Below are positions 25,688 to 33,264 of a stretch of DNA of 64,000 nt, piece by piece. Both the position numbers and the translations under genes were made by a program. Position 1 is the stretch's first letter; the number at the start of each line of letters is the position of its first letter. This DNA is from Candidatus Hydrogenedens sp. (lineage in GTDB: Bacteria > Hydrogenedentota > Hydrogenedentia > Hydrogenedentales > Hydrogenedentaceae): NCBI GenBank assembly GCA_035378955.1, contig DAOSUS010000009.1, positions 10,119 through 74,118 on the forward strand, written 5' to 3'. The notes under the pieces were generated by a model. The model worked only from the letters and a program-made list of their open reading frames with translations, was not told where the DNA came from and did not search any database.

Positions 25688-26563
25688 ATGAAATTGTTAT
25701 TCCCATATTTTTATATGTTATGTTCTGCTTTTTGTTTTTCCATTATGGCTGTTTGTGGAAGTGTAATTGGAACCAATCTTTCATGGATTATAGTTGCTTT
25801 TTTCCGAATTGCTCCTACATTTATTTTTGTGGGAATAATAGCATTAATTCGTAAAGAAAAAATCCTTGTATTGAATTCACTTTCTTTATGGTTGCGAAGT
25901 ATTTTAGGTACCATTGCGTTACTCTGTACCTTTTATTCTTTATCTCGAATGAATGCTACTGATGCTGTTACGATTTCTGCCACAACTCCTATCTGGGTTA
26001 CTCTCATTATGTACATCATATTTTCTGATAAAGTGCCTTCTTTATTCTGGGTATTTGTTATTTCTACTTTTTTAGGTATTTATTTGATAGAAAAACCACA
26101 ATTTCGAGGGGATTTTATCCCTATCTTTGTGGATTTTTTAGGAGCCATTTGTGCAGGGTCCGCAATGGTAAGTTTAAGTTTTTGTGGATTTATTACCCCT
26201 ATAACTGTTGTCAGTCATTATAGTGCAGTTGCTTTAATGACAACCTTTTGTATATTCTATCTTTCAAAATCAGATATGCCCGTATTTACAGAAATTCTTG
26301 AGAAATATGGAGCATTACTTGTGGTAATAGGGTTAAGTGGAACATTGGGACAGATATTTTTAACATACGCTTATGGAACAGGAAAACCTCAGTGGATTTC
26401 AGTTACGGGATTAAGTCAGGTTGTTTTTACCACTTTATTCGAAATTTTCTTTAACAGACTGAAACTTAATTTAGGATTAATTTTAGGTATTATAGTAGTA
26501 TTAACCTCAATTGCTTGTGTTATTATGATAAAGCATGACAAAAATTTGGCAGAAACTACATAA
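25688..26563 (+). CDS. DMT-superfamily (EamA) transporter
   Basis: A 291-residue inner-membrane protein with about ten hydrophobic helices arranged as two EamA halves. The first half shows AFFRIAPTFIFVG and ATDAVTISATTPIWV, the usual position of the conserved region at the end of each repeat; the second ends ISVTGLSQVVFTTLFE. The family exports or imports small metabolites such as amino acids, nucleosides or sugars; the substrate cannot be predicted. The gene is divergent from the lipoprotein hydrolase, across 66 bases. A phosphoesterase gene follows 23 bases later. Confidence 0.9.
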   Translation: MKLLFPYFYMLCSAFCFSIMAVCGSVIGTNLSWIIVAFFRIAPTFIFVGIIALIRKEKILVLNSLSLWLRSILGTIALLCTFYSLSRMNATDAVTISATTPIWVTLIMYIIFSDKVPSLFWVFVISTFLGIYLIEKPQFRGDFIPIFVDFLGAICAGSAMVSLSFCGFITPITVVSHYSAVALMTTFCIFYLSKSDMPVFTEILEKYGALLVVIGLSGTLGQIFLTYAYGTGKPQWISVTGLSQVVFTTLFEIFFNRLKLNLGLILGIIVVLTSIACVIMIKHDKNLAETT

Positions 26564-26586
26564 ACTAATATGAAAACTATTGTAGT

Positions 26587-27432
26587 ATGTCAACAATAAA
26601 AAATAGTAAAACGAATGGCGAGAAAAAACAAACTATAAAACTCTTATGGGCAACCGATATTCATTTAGACCACCTTTCCCCAGAACAAGGGGCTTCTTTT
26701 ATTAAAGAGATGGCAGAACAGAAGCCTTCTGTAGCAGTAATTACAGGTGATATATCTACCGCAGAGACTGTGGATAAATGGTTGCTATATATGGATAGAG
26801 TTTTTACCTGTCCTGTATATTTTGTTTTAGGAAATCATGATTATTATCATGGTTCTATCGAACAAGTTCGACAAAAGGTGCGACAGATTACGAGATATTC
26901 CCAGAGGGTGCGTTGGTTGCCTGAAGTTGGATTGGTTTCACTTACCCCCAATACGGTTCTAATTGGTTGTGATGGATGGGGAGATGCCCGTTTGGGAGAT
27001 TTTGACCGTTCTGATACAAAAATGAGTGATTACATATTTATTAAAGAACTTGTAGGGTTGGATAGACCCCAAATTAAACAGGTGATTCAATCTTTAGGTA
27101 AAGATTCTGCAAATTACATCGCTCGTGCATTACCTGAGGCAATGAACCGTGCCCAATTTATCATCATTGCTACCCATGTGCCTCCTTTTGCAGAAGCCTG
27201 TTGGCACCAGGGAAGAAGAGGAGATGCAAAATGGTTACCCAACTACACCTGTGGTGCTATTGGTGAGGTAATCCAAGAAATGGCTGTAAGCAGTATGTAT
27301 CATCAATTCCTGGTTTTATGTGGACATACACATGGCTTTGCCGATGTTCACATTTTACCCAACCTACATATTAAAGTAGGCGAAGTCGAATATGGTAAGC
27401 CTATTGTGCAAGATATTATTACTGTTTATTAA
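26587..27432 (+). CDS. Calcineurin-like metallophosphoesterase
   Basis: A 281-residue two-metal phosphoesterase. The five family motifs are in order: WATDIHLDHL (D-x-H), VITGDIST (GD), LGNHDYYHG (GNHD), IIATHVPPF (H) and CGHTHGFADV (GHTH). No signal peptide is visible, so it is probably cytoplasmic. The target may be a nucleotide, a nucleic acid or a phospholipid headgroup such as UDP-diacylglucosamine; LpxH-specific features are not evident. It converges with the DUF1559 gene with 9 bases between stops. Confidence 0.9.
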   Translation: MSTIKNSKTNGEKKQTIKLLWATDIHLDHLSPEQGASFIKEMAEQKPSVAVITGDISTAETVDKWLLYMDRVFTCPVYFVLGNHDYYHGSIEQVRQKVRQITRYSQRVRWLPEVGLVSLTPNTVLIGCDGWGDARLGDFDRSDTKMSDYIFIKELVGLDRPQIKQVIQSLGKDSANYIARALPEAMNRAQFIIIATHVPPFAEACWHQGRRGDAKWLPNYTCGAIGEVIQEMAVSSMYHQFLVLCGHTHGFADVHILPNLHIKVGEVEYGKPIVQDIITVY

Positions 27433-27441
27433 GAGTTCGGT

Positions 27442-28395
27442 TTAGTGTTCATGAAATGATAGAGCATACGGAATTGCACTTAAACATTCTGCTACATATC
27501 GGTTTACGGGGGCTTTCCCTTCGTAGCGAATAAATTCAACATGTCCATCTAAATACAACACATTACAACCACCGGGGATATGATTAAAATAACTTGCTTT
27601 ATCGCCTATCCCAATAACATCAAACATAATCCATACACTGCTTTGTGCTTGTGCTTTAGTGGCTGGATTATTGATATCGGTAATTAGAAATCTTTCAATA
27701 CCTTCACGAAGTCTGTAAACGGTATCTCCACCGGCATTGCCATCAGGAGAAAGTCCAGGTATATCCATATCAGCAACGGCATAGTTATGTGCCATAGCCC
27801 CTTGCATAGCCGTATAAGCAAGAGCACGCCATAACTGTCTACTTCCTATTTTTGTGGCTTGAAACGGTGCTAAATTTGTAGAAGGGTCATCCAATTCACA
27901 ACGGTCAAAAACCCAACCTGTATATATGTAACTACTACAACCTAATCGAATACCTGCAGAATGTAATAAACCGCCTGAAGTATTAACACAAGCATAATTT
28001 ATAGTCCATTCACCTTTAGAATTCTTCAGGTTGTTTACTGAAACCGATGAATTGGATGGGCAAATAAGTATAGATGGGTCTGTTAAATATTCAGGATAAA
28101 TTGTGGAAATTCGGGGGTTTAACCCATAGACATAATTGTATGTGCCTGTGGGAGTGAGAGTTTCACAATCATAGAGAGGTTCGGAATTGATAAGGATCAT
28201 TGGAAACCGTTCTCCTTTGGCTTCACTGGAATACATCTTAAAAATCAGTCCCCATTGCTTTAAATTATTTTGGCAACTGGACCTTCGTGCTGCTTCACGA
28301 GCCCGTGCTAAAGCCGGCAACAAAATAGCCGCCAAAATTCCAATTATGGCTATAACTACCAGTAATTCAATTAGGGTAAAACCATGTTTTCTCAT
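27442..28395 (-). CDS. DUF1559-type prepilin-like protein
   Basis: A 317-residue type II pseudopilin-like protein. The N-terminus MRKHGFTLIELLVVIAIIG is a canonical prepilin peptidase site (cleavage after Gly5, Glu at mature position 5), followed by AAILLPALARAREAARRSSC, typical of DUF1559. The C-terminus GGCNVLYLDGHVEFIRY is the conserved H/GG..N.LY.DGHV motif of that family. Such proteins are greatly expanded in Planctomycetes, Lentisphaerae and Hydrogenedentes-type genomes; their function is not settled. A GspE-type ATPase lies at 62.9 kb. No clear promoter was identified. Confidence 0.93.
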   Translation of the reverse strand: MRKHGFTLIELLVVIAIIGILAAILLPALARAREAARRSSCQNNLKQWGLIFKMYSSEAKGERFPMILINSEPLYDCETLTPTGTYNYVYGLNPRISTIYPEYLTDPSILICPSNSSVSVNNLKNSKGEWTINYACVNTSGGLLHSAGIRLGCSSYIYTGWVFDRCELDDPSTNLAPFQATKIGSRQLWRALAYTAMQGAMAHNYAVADMDIPGLSPDGNAGGDTVYRLREGIERFLITDINNPATKAQAQSSVWIMFDVIGIGDKASYFNHIPGGCNVLYLDGHVEFIRYEGKAPVNRYVAECLSAIPYALSFHEH

Positions 28396-28493
28396 TATAT
28401 TACTCCTTATAATTAAACAATGTTAAACTTGTAAAAATAATAATTAACAATGACGAAAAAGGAAAAATAGATATAATTAAGGCAGGTAATTTT

Positions 28494-28829
28494 TTAATTA
28501 TAAGAAGGGGGACCCCGATGTGAATTAGGCTGGATGATGATTCTTATAGAACTGGTTTTAGGTTTTAAGAATATAGTTTTCCTGAAGTTGTATTTAACAA
28601 GAGTAAAAAACAACAGTGAAATAAGAAGGGGAGTGAACATTAAAATTCGGAAAGGTCCTTTTCCCTCTTTACCACCAAAAGATTTCTCCCAGATACCAGG
28701 TAGTAAACCATGAAGAACTGCAATTAGAAGATACAAAGCAAGTGCTATACAAACAAACTTTATTAAGTTTTGATTGTTTATAGCCACTTTTCCTATTGTA
28801 AATTTATATGTTTTTTTCTTCTTATTCAT
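28494..28829 (-). CDS. Hypothetical small membrane protein
   Basis: An open frame of about 111 residues from an ATG at 28829 (MNKKKKTYKF). It has a Lys-rich cytoplasmic start, a transmembrane segment (LIKFVCIALALYLLIAVLHG), a short loop with FGGKEGKGP, a second helix (ILMFTPLLISLLFFTLV) and a basic tail. Frame openness continues upstream to a TTG at 28904, but no Shine-Dalgarno supports either start. I do not recognise a family. It is 98 bases from the prepilin gene on the same strand and divergent from mcsA. Confidence 0.45.
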   Translation of the reverse strand: MNKKKKTYKFTIGKVAINNQNLIKFVCIALALYLLIAVLHGLLPGIWEKSFGGKEGKGPFRILMFTPLLISLLFFTLVKYNFRKTIFLKPKTSSIRIIIQPNSHRGPPSYN

Positions 28830-28989
28830 TGTGGAGGTGTTTTTAATTATAGAATGAAAATTTGAGTTAGATTTATTGTAGATAATTTTACTCTCTTTCC
28901 TCAAATTTTAAACCTATATACAAAACTTACTGATGTGAAGGGGATATACTTATAATGTTATAATTATATAAATATTAAAGGAACACGGA

Positions 28990-29517
28990 ATGCTTTGTCA
29001 GAGATGTCATAAAAAACTTGCTTCAGTCCGATATGCGGAAGTAATTGATGGTCATGTAACAGAAATTCATTTATGCCCCGACTGTTTACTGGAAATTCAG
29101 AAAAATCCGAAGGGGTTTAACTTTGCTTCAGTTGAACCCCAAGTTAAAGAACGACATGAAGAGCCAGAGGAGATTGTAAAGAGGTCAAAGACTAAAACTT
29201 TGTGTTCGGTTTGTGGAACACAAATTAATTATATTCAAGAAAAATATAAAGTGGGTTGTTTTACTTGCTACAAAACTTTCGGACCTGAAATTGAATCTAT
29301 CCTTGAAGTTATTCAGGGAGGGAGTTCCCATATAGGTAAAAAACTAAATTATGCTAATGATGAAGAACGGATTCAGGCTCAAATCCTGCTCGATACAAAA
29401 AAGGCATTAATACGACAAGCCATTAAATCGGAGGATTATGAATCTGCAGCAAAATTGCGTGATGAAATTTTAGACTTAGAAAAAATGCTATCTTCATGGA
29501 AAATAGGTAAAAATTAA
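28990..29517 (+). CDS. mcsA: McsA-like zinc protein with UVR motif
   Basis: A 175-residue McsA-type protein. An N-terminal zinc site (Cys3, Cys6, Cys29, Cys32) is followed by a second pair of CxxC motifs (LCSVCGTQ and GCFTCYKTF) and a C-terminal UVR motif (SEDYESAAKLRDEILDLEK). In Firmicutes McsA binds and activates the protein-arginine kinase McsB and delivers it to ClpC. Here the downstream McsB homologue appears inactive, so McsA may serve only as a scaffold/adaptor (inference). A TATAAT at 28951 may be the -10 element. The gap to the mcsB-like gene is 3 bases. Confidence 0.88.
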   Translation: MLCQRCHKKLASVRYAEVIDGHVTEIHLCPDCLLEIQKNPKGFNFASVEPQVKERHEEPEEIVKRSKTKTLCSVCGTQINYIQEKYKVGCFTCYKTFGPEIESILEVIQGGSSHIGKKLNYANDEERIQAQILLDTKKALIRQAIKSEDYESAAKLRDEILDLEKMLSSWKIGKN

Positions 29518-29520
29518 CTT

Positions 29521-30663
29521 ATGATGATGAAAACATGGGTCGAAAATAAGCCAGTTTGGTGGAAAGAAGAAGTATATGGTGCACCTGTATCTATTTTAAC
29601 CGTAGGAACATTATGTCGCAATGTTGCAGGTTTCTTTTTCCCTATGAGAATGAGTGAAGAAGAAAAACAGCGACTTGAGGATTTACTGAAGGAAAAATCT
29701 CTCCGATTGGATGGGGTTTCCATAGATGATTACATTAGTTTTGCGGGAATTTCTCCGCGAGAAAATCTGTTTTTGTCAGAGCGTTTTCTTGTATCTTATG
29801 ATTTGCTTTCCGGGATTGGACATCGAGGAGCATTTATTAGCAAAGACCAACGTTTTTCTGTAATGGTAAATGCAGGAGAACATATTGCTTTCCGTGTTGT
29901 GTTTGCTGGGCTTCAAGTAGAAAAAGTTTGGGAACTCTTGAATCAGGTAGATGATAGTATCAGTTCTTCTGTAGATTATATGACCGACCCACGCTTAGGT
30001 TTTTTGACTTCAGATTTAAACCTCATCGGAACAGGGTTAAAATTATTTACTATACTCCACCTTCCCGGTTTAGCAAGAACAGGAAGTATTATGCTCTGGG
30101 AAGAAAAATTAAAATCGTTAGGTTTTTACCTTAAAGGTATAAGAACAGGACCTCCTGCAGATGCACGACCTCTGGCGATACCCAAACACCTAATTGAGCA
30201 GGGTTTCCATAGCTCTTTATCGTCTCCTGTTGCTGTAGGTTTGATTGAAACTGTGGGTAGTTTATTTGTAATTGGCAATAGATATACTTTAGGTTTTTCT
30301 GAGGCGGAGATAGTTTTTTCCTTATCTCATATGGTTAGTGAGATAACAAAAGCAGAAATGGATGCAAGGCAAAAACTACTTGCATCCAGTAAACTAACAT
30401 TAGAAGATATGGTAGGCAGAGCCGAAGGTGTTGCCAAAGGAGCCCGATTTTTAGAATTTCCGGAAGCAATAGAATTGTGGTCTGCTCTGCAGTTAGGTTT
30501 TTCCTTAAATTTAACATCAAACTCAATTTCCTCATTACCGTTATCTTTGTTGTTTGAACTTCAAGGAGGGCATATTATTGTAAATTTGACTTCTAATGGT
30601 AATAACACAATAAAGATGAGTTTGATGCGTGCCAATCGATTTAAAGAAATATTTAATAATTAA
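29521..30663 (+). CDS. McsB-like protein with predicted loss of arginine-kinase activity
   Basis: A 380-residue homologue of McsB, colinear along most of its length: ERFLVS, VEKVWELLNQVDDSI, VDYMTDPRLGFLTS, GTGLKLFTILHLPGL and RYTLGFSEAEIV all align to recalled B. subtilis McsB. The catalytic positions differ. The phosphate-binding SSRxRxxRN becomes LTVGTLCRN (residues 26-34), the NEEDH glutamates become NAGEH (117-121), and the active-site Cys motif TSCPTN becomes TSDLNL (Asp165). The RAS of RASVMxHLP becomes KLF. About 30 extra residues fall in the region before GNRYTLG, and the C-terminal RDxxRA-type phosphoarginine motif is not evident. Alignment is continuous, so a frameshift is unlikely. 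Predicted a pseudokinase; position between mcsA and clpC argues for a retained ClpC-related role. Confidence 0.85.
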   Translation: MMMKTWVENKPVWWKEEVYGAPVSILTVGTLCRNVAGFFFPMRMSEEEKQRLEDLLKEKSLRLDGVSIDDYISFAGISPRENLFLSERFLVSYDLLSGIGHRGAFISKDQRFSVMVNAGEHIAFRVVFAGLQVEKVWELLNQVDDSISSSVDYMTDPRLGFLTSDLNLIGTGLKLFTILHLPGLARTGSIMLWEEKLKSLGFYLKGIRTGPPADARPLAIPKHLIEQGFHSSLSSPVAVGLIETVGSLFVIGNRYTLGFSEAEIVFSLSHMVSEITKAEMDARQKLLASSKLTLEDMVGRAEGVAKGARFLEFPEAIELWSALQLGFSLNLTSNSISSLPLSLLFELQGGHIIVNLTSNGNNTIKMSLMRANRFKEIFNN

Positions 30664-30699
30664 TTATTCATAAAAATATATTTTCAGGGAGAAAAATAA

Positions 30700-33201
30700 A
30701 TGTTGTGGGAACGCTTCACAGAGAGAGCCCGACATGTAATAGCGGTTGCTCGAACAGAAGCCTCGAAAAGGGGCAGTGAATATGTCCGAACCGAACATAT
30801 TCTCTTTGCTCTTTGTCTTGAAGTTGAAGGGATTGCTGCAAAAGCCTTAATGAATATGGGAGTGGATTTAGAACAAATAACGCAAGAAATCGAACATCGA
30901 AGCCCACAAGGACCTGCTTTACTTATATCAGAAGAAATAACATACACTCCCCGTGCAAAAAAAGTATTAGAAATGGCAGCGGAGGAGGCTCATCGTTTTA
31001 ATCATACTTATATTGGGACAGAACATATACTTTTAGGGCTAATCAAAGAAGGGGAAAGTGTCGCTGCTAAATTATTGGCAGAGTTTGGTGTGGATTTAAA
31101 TCGAGCACAAACAGAAATTATGAAACTACTTGGAGAGCATGGTAAATCCGGTGGTAAAAGTGAAATGTATGAACGAAAGAAATCATCAACGCCGGCTCTT
31201 GATACATTTGGCAGAGACCTGACCTTTTTAGCAAGGGAAGGAAAATTAGACCCCGTAATTGGTAGGGAAACGGAGATAGAGCGTGTTGTGCAAATATTAA
31301 GTAGAAGAACCAAGAACAATCCCATTTTAATCGGAGAGGCTGGCGTAGGTAAGACCGCAATTGTAGAAGGACTTGCTCAGGCTATTATTAATGGAAATGT
31401 TCCCGATTTACTTCTTAATAAAAGAGTATTGACATTGGATTTAGGGTCTGTTATTGCAGGAACAAAATATCGAGGACAATTTGAAGAACGATTAAAAAGT
31501 GTAATGAGAGAAATTCAAAGGGAAGACAATATAATCCTTTTTATTGACGAGATACATACTATTGTTGGTGCTGGTGCTGCTGAAGGAGCTGTGGACGCAG
31601 CCAATATGTTAAAACCTGCGCTTGCACGAGGAGAACTACAATGTATTGGTGCTACAACTGCCGATGAATATCGGAAATATATTGAAAAAGATGCTGCTTT
31701 AGCAAGACGCTTTCAAACAATTTTTGTTGAAGCCCCTTCTCCCGAAGAAACCATAAGAATTTTAATGGGACTTCGAGATAAATATGAAGCCCATCACAAA
31801 GTTAAGTATATGGATGATGCTATTATTGCTGCGGTAAAACTTTCCGACCAATACATCACGGACCGTTATTTGCCCGATAAAGCAATAGATGTGCTGGATG
31901 AAGCAGGTAGTCGTGTCCGACTGCAAATAACCACACGTCCCAAAGAATTAAAGGAATTAGAAACAGAAATAGAAAAAGTAACGCAAGAAAAAGAAATAGC
32001 AATAAAACATCAGGAATTTGAAAAGGCAGCTTCGCTGAGGGATAAAGAACGCCGTCTGCAAGCCCAGTATCAGGAAAAGAAGAAAGAATGGGAATTGCAG
32101 AGAGATTCTTCTCAGGCAATTGTAACATCAGAAGATATTGCTTATGTTGTGTCCAAATGGACAGGTGTTCCCCTTACCAAAATTGGAGAAACAGAAACCG
32201 AACGATTACTTCGTATGCGAGATGAATTGCATAAATCTATTGTAGGGCAAGACATGGCTATTGACGCAATTACCCGAGCCATACAAAGGTCAAGAGCCGG
32301 TATAAGACATAGCAATCGCCCGGTGGGTTCCTTCCTTTTCTTAGGTCCCACAGGTGTAGGTAAAACACTCCTTGCTAAGAAACTGGCAGAGTTTTTGTTC
32401 GGAGATGAACGAGCATTAATTACATTAGATATGTCAGAATACATGGAAAAATTTACTGTATCCCGTTTAATGGGTGCTCCTCCGGGATATATTGGTTATG
32501 ATGAAGGGGGTCAACTTACAGAACAGGTGCGAAGAAGACCTTACTCAGTTGTATTATTCGATGAAATAGAAAAGGCTCACCCAGACATATTTAATGCACT
32601 ACTTCAGATTCTTGAAGAAGGTCAGATGACAGATGGAAGTGGAAGAAAAATAGATTTCAAAAATACAGTTATTGTATTGACATCCAATATCGGTGCCCGT
32701 AAGATAGGGAAATCAACTTCATTAGGATTCCAGAAAGATTCTGTTGAGGAAGAATATGAAAAAATGCGGGACCGTGTTATGGAAGAGGTTCGGAAAACTT
32801 TTAATCCCGAGTTTTTAAATAGGTTAGATGAAATTTTAGTATTTCATAGGCTTACTCAAGAAGAATTAGAAAAAATTGTTGATATACAGATAGCCGAAGT
32901 TGCTAATAAATTAAGTGAGAAACAGGTAAAATTAGAAATTACACCTGAAGCGAAAAAATTCCTTGTGCAAATTAGTAGCAGTGAAGAATATGGGGCTCGA
33001 CCTTTAAGACGGGCTATACAACAAAATATAGAAGACCCCCTTGCAGAGAAGTTACTTATTGGCGATATTAAAGAAGGAAATACTATACTAATTAAAGTTT
33101 CTGAGGATAATAAAAAATTAGAATTTGCTCAGAAAGAAAACGAATTTGAAAATCAGTTGCAAAAAAACGATAATAATACAGTAAAATTAATAAGTAATTA
33201 A
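30700..33201 (+). CDS. clpC: AAA+ unfoldase ClpC
   Basis: An 833-residue ClpC. The double Clp_N domain occupies residues 1-150 and contains Glu32 (RTEHILFAL) and Glu108 (GTEHILLGL), equivalent to the two B. subtilis glutamates reported to bind phosphoarginine. D1 has Walker A GEAGVGKTA (Lys218) and the DEIHTI Walker B; a UVR-containing middle domain follows (FEKAASLRDKERRLQ); D2 has GPTGVGKTL (Lys555), then FDEIEKAHPD and the C-terminal sensor. ClpC unfolds proteins for ClpP, which is not in the window. It begins 36 bases after the mcsB-like gene. The tail beyond residue 815 is low-complexity Asn/Lys-rich. Confidence 0.96.
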   Translation: MLWERFTERARHVIAVARTEASKRGSEYVRTEHILFALCLEVEGIAAKALMNMGVDLEQITQEIEHRSPQGPALLISEEITYTPRAKKVLEMAAEEAHRFNHTYIGTEHILLGLIKEGESVAAKLLAEFGVDLNRAQTEIMKLLGEHGKSGGKSEMYERKKSSTPALDTFGRDLTFLAREGKLDPVIGRETEIERVVQILSRRTKNNPILIGEAGVGKTAIVEGLAQAIINGNVPDLLLNKRVLTLDLGSVIAGTKYRGQFEERLKSVMREIQREDNIILFIDEIHTIVGAGAAEGAVDAANMLKPALARGELQCIGATTADEYRKYIEKDAALARRFQTIFVEAPSPEETIRILMGLRDKYEAHHKVKYMDDAIIAAVKLSDQYITDRYLPDKAIDVLDEAGSRVRLQITTRPKELKELETEIEKVTQEKEIAIKHQEFEKAASLRDKERRLQAQYQEKKKEWELQRDSSQAIVTSEDIAYVVSKWTGVPLTKIGETETERLLRMRDELHKSIVGQDMAIDAITRAIQRSRAGIRHSNRPVGSFLFLGPTGVGKTLLAKKLAEFLFGDERALITLDMSEYMEKFTVSRLMGAPPGYIGYDEGGQLTEQVRRRPYSVVLFDEIEKAHPDIFNALLQILEEGQMTDGSGRKIDFKNTVIVLTSNIGARKIGKSTSLGFQKDSVEEEYEKMRDRVMEEVRKTFNPEFLNRLDEILVFHRLTQEELEKIVDIQIAEVANKLSEKQVKLEITPEAKKFLVQISSSEEYGARPLRRAIQQNIEDPLAEKLLIGDIKEGNTILIKVSEDNKKLEFAQKENEFENQLQKNDNNTVKLISN

Positions 33202-33264
33202 TTAGGGCTTACTGTAGGCAAAACATTGAAAATAAATTAACAAACTAATAAAGGGATTTGTTAA

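Noticed and set aside
28830..28904. TTG-initiated N-terminal extension of the small membrane protein
   Set aside because: No Shine-Dalgarno, a non-standard start and low-complexity Ser/Asn residues; the ATG at 28829 directly precedes the Lys-rich and transmembrane part.
29521..30663. Possible frameshift or pseudogene in the McsB-like gene
   Set aside because: The reading frame is full length and conserved blocks continue through both halves in the same frame, with spacing typical of McsB; substitutions are confined to catalytic motifs and one insertion.
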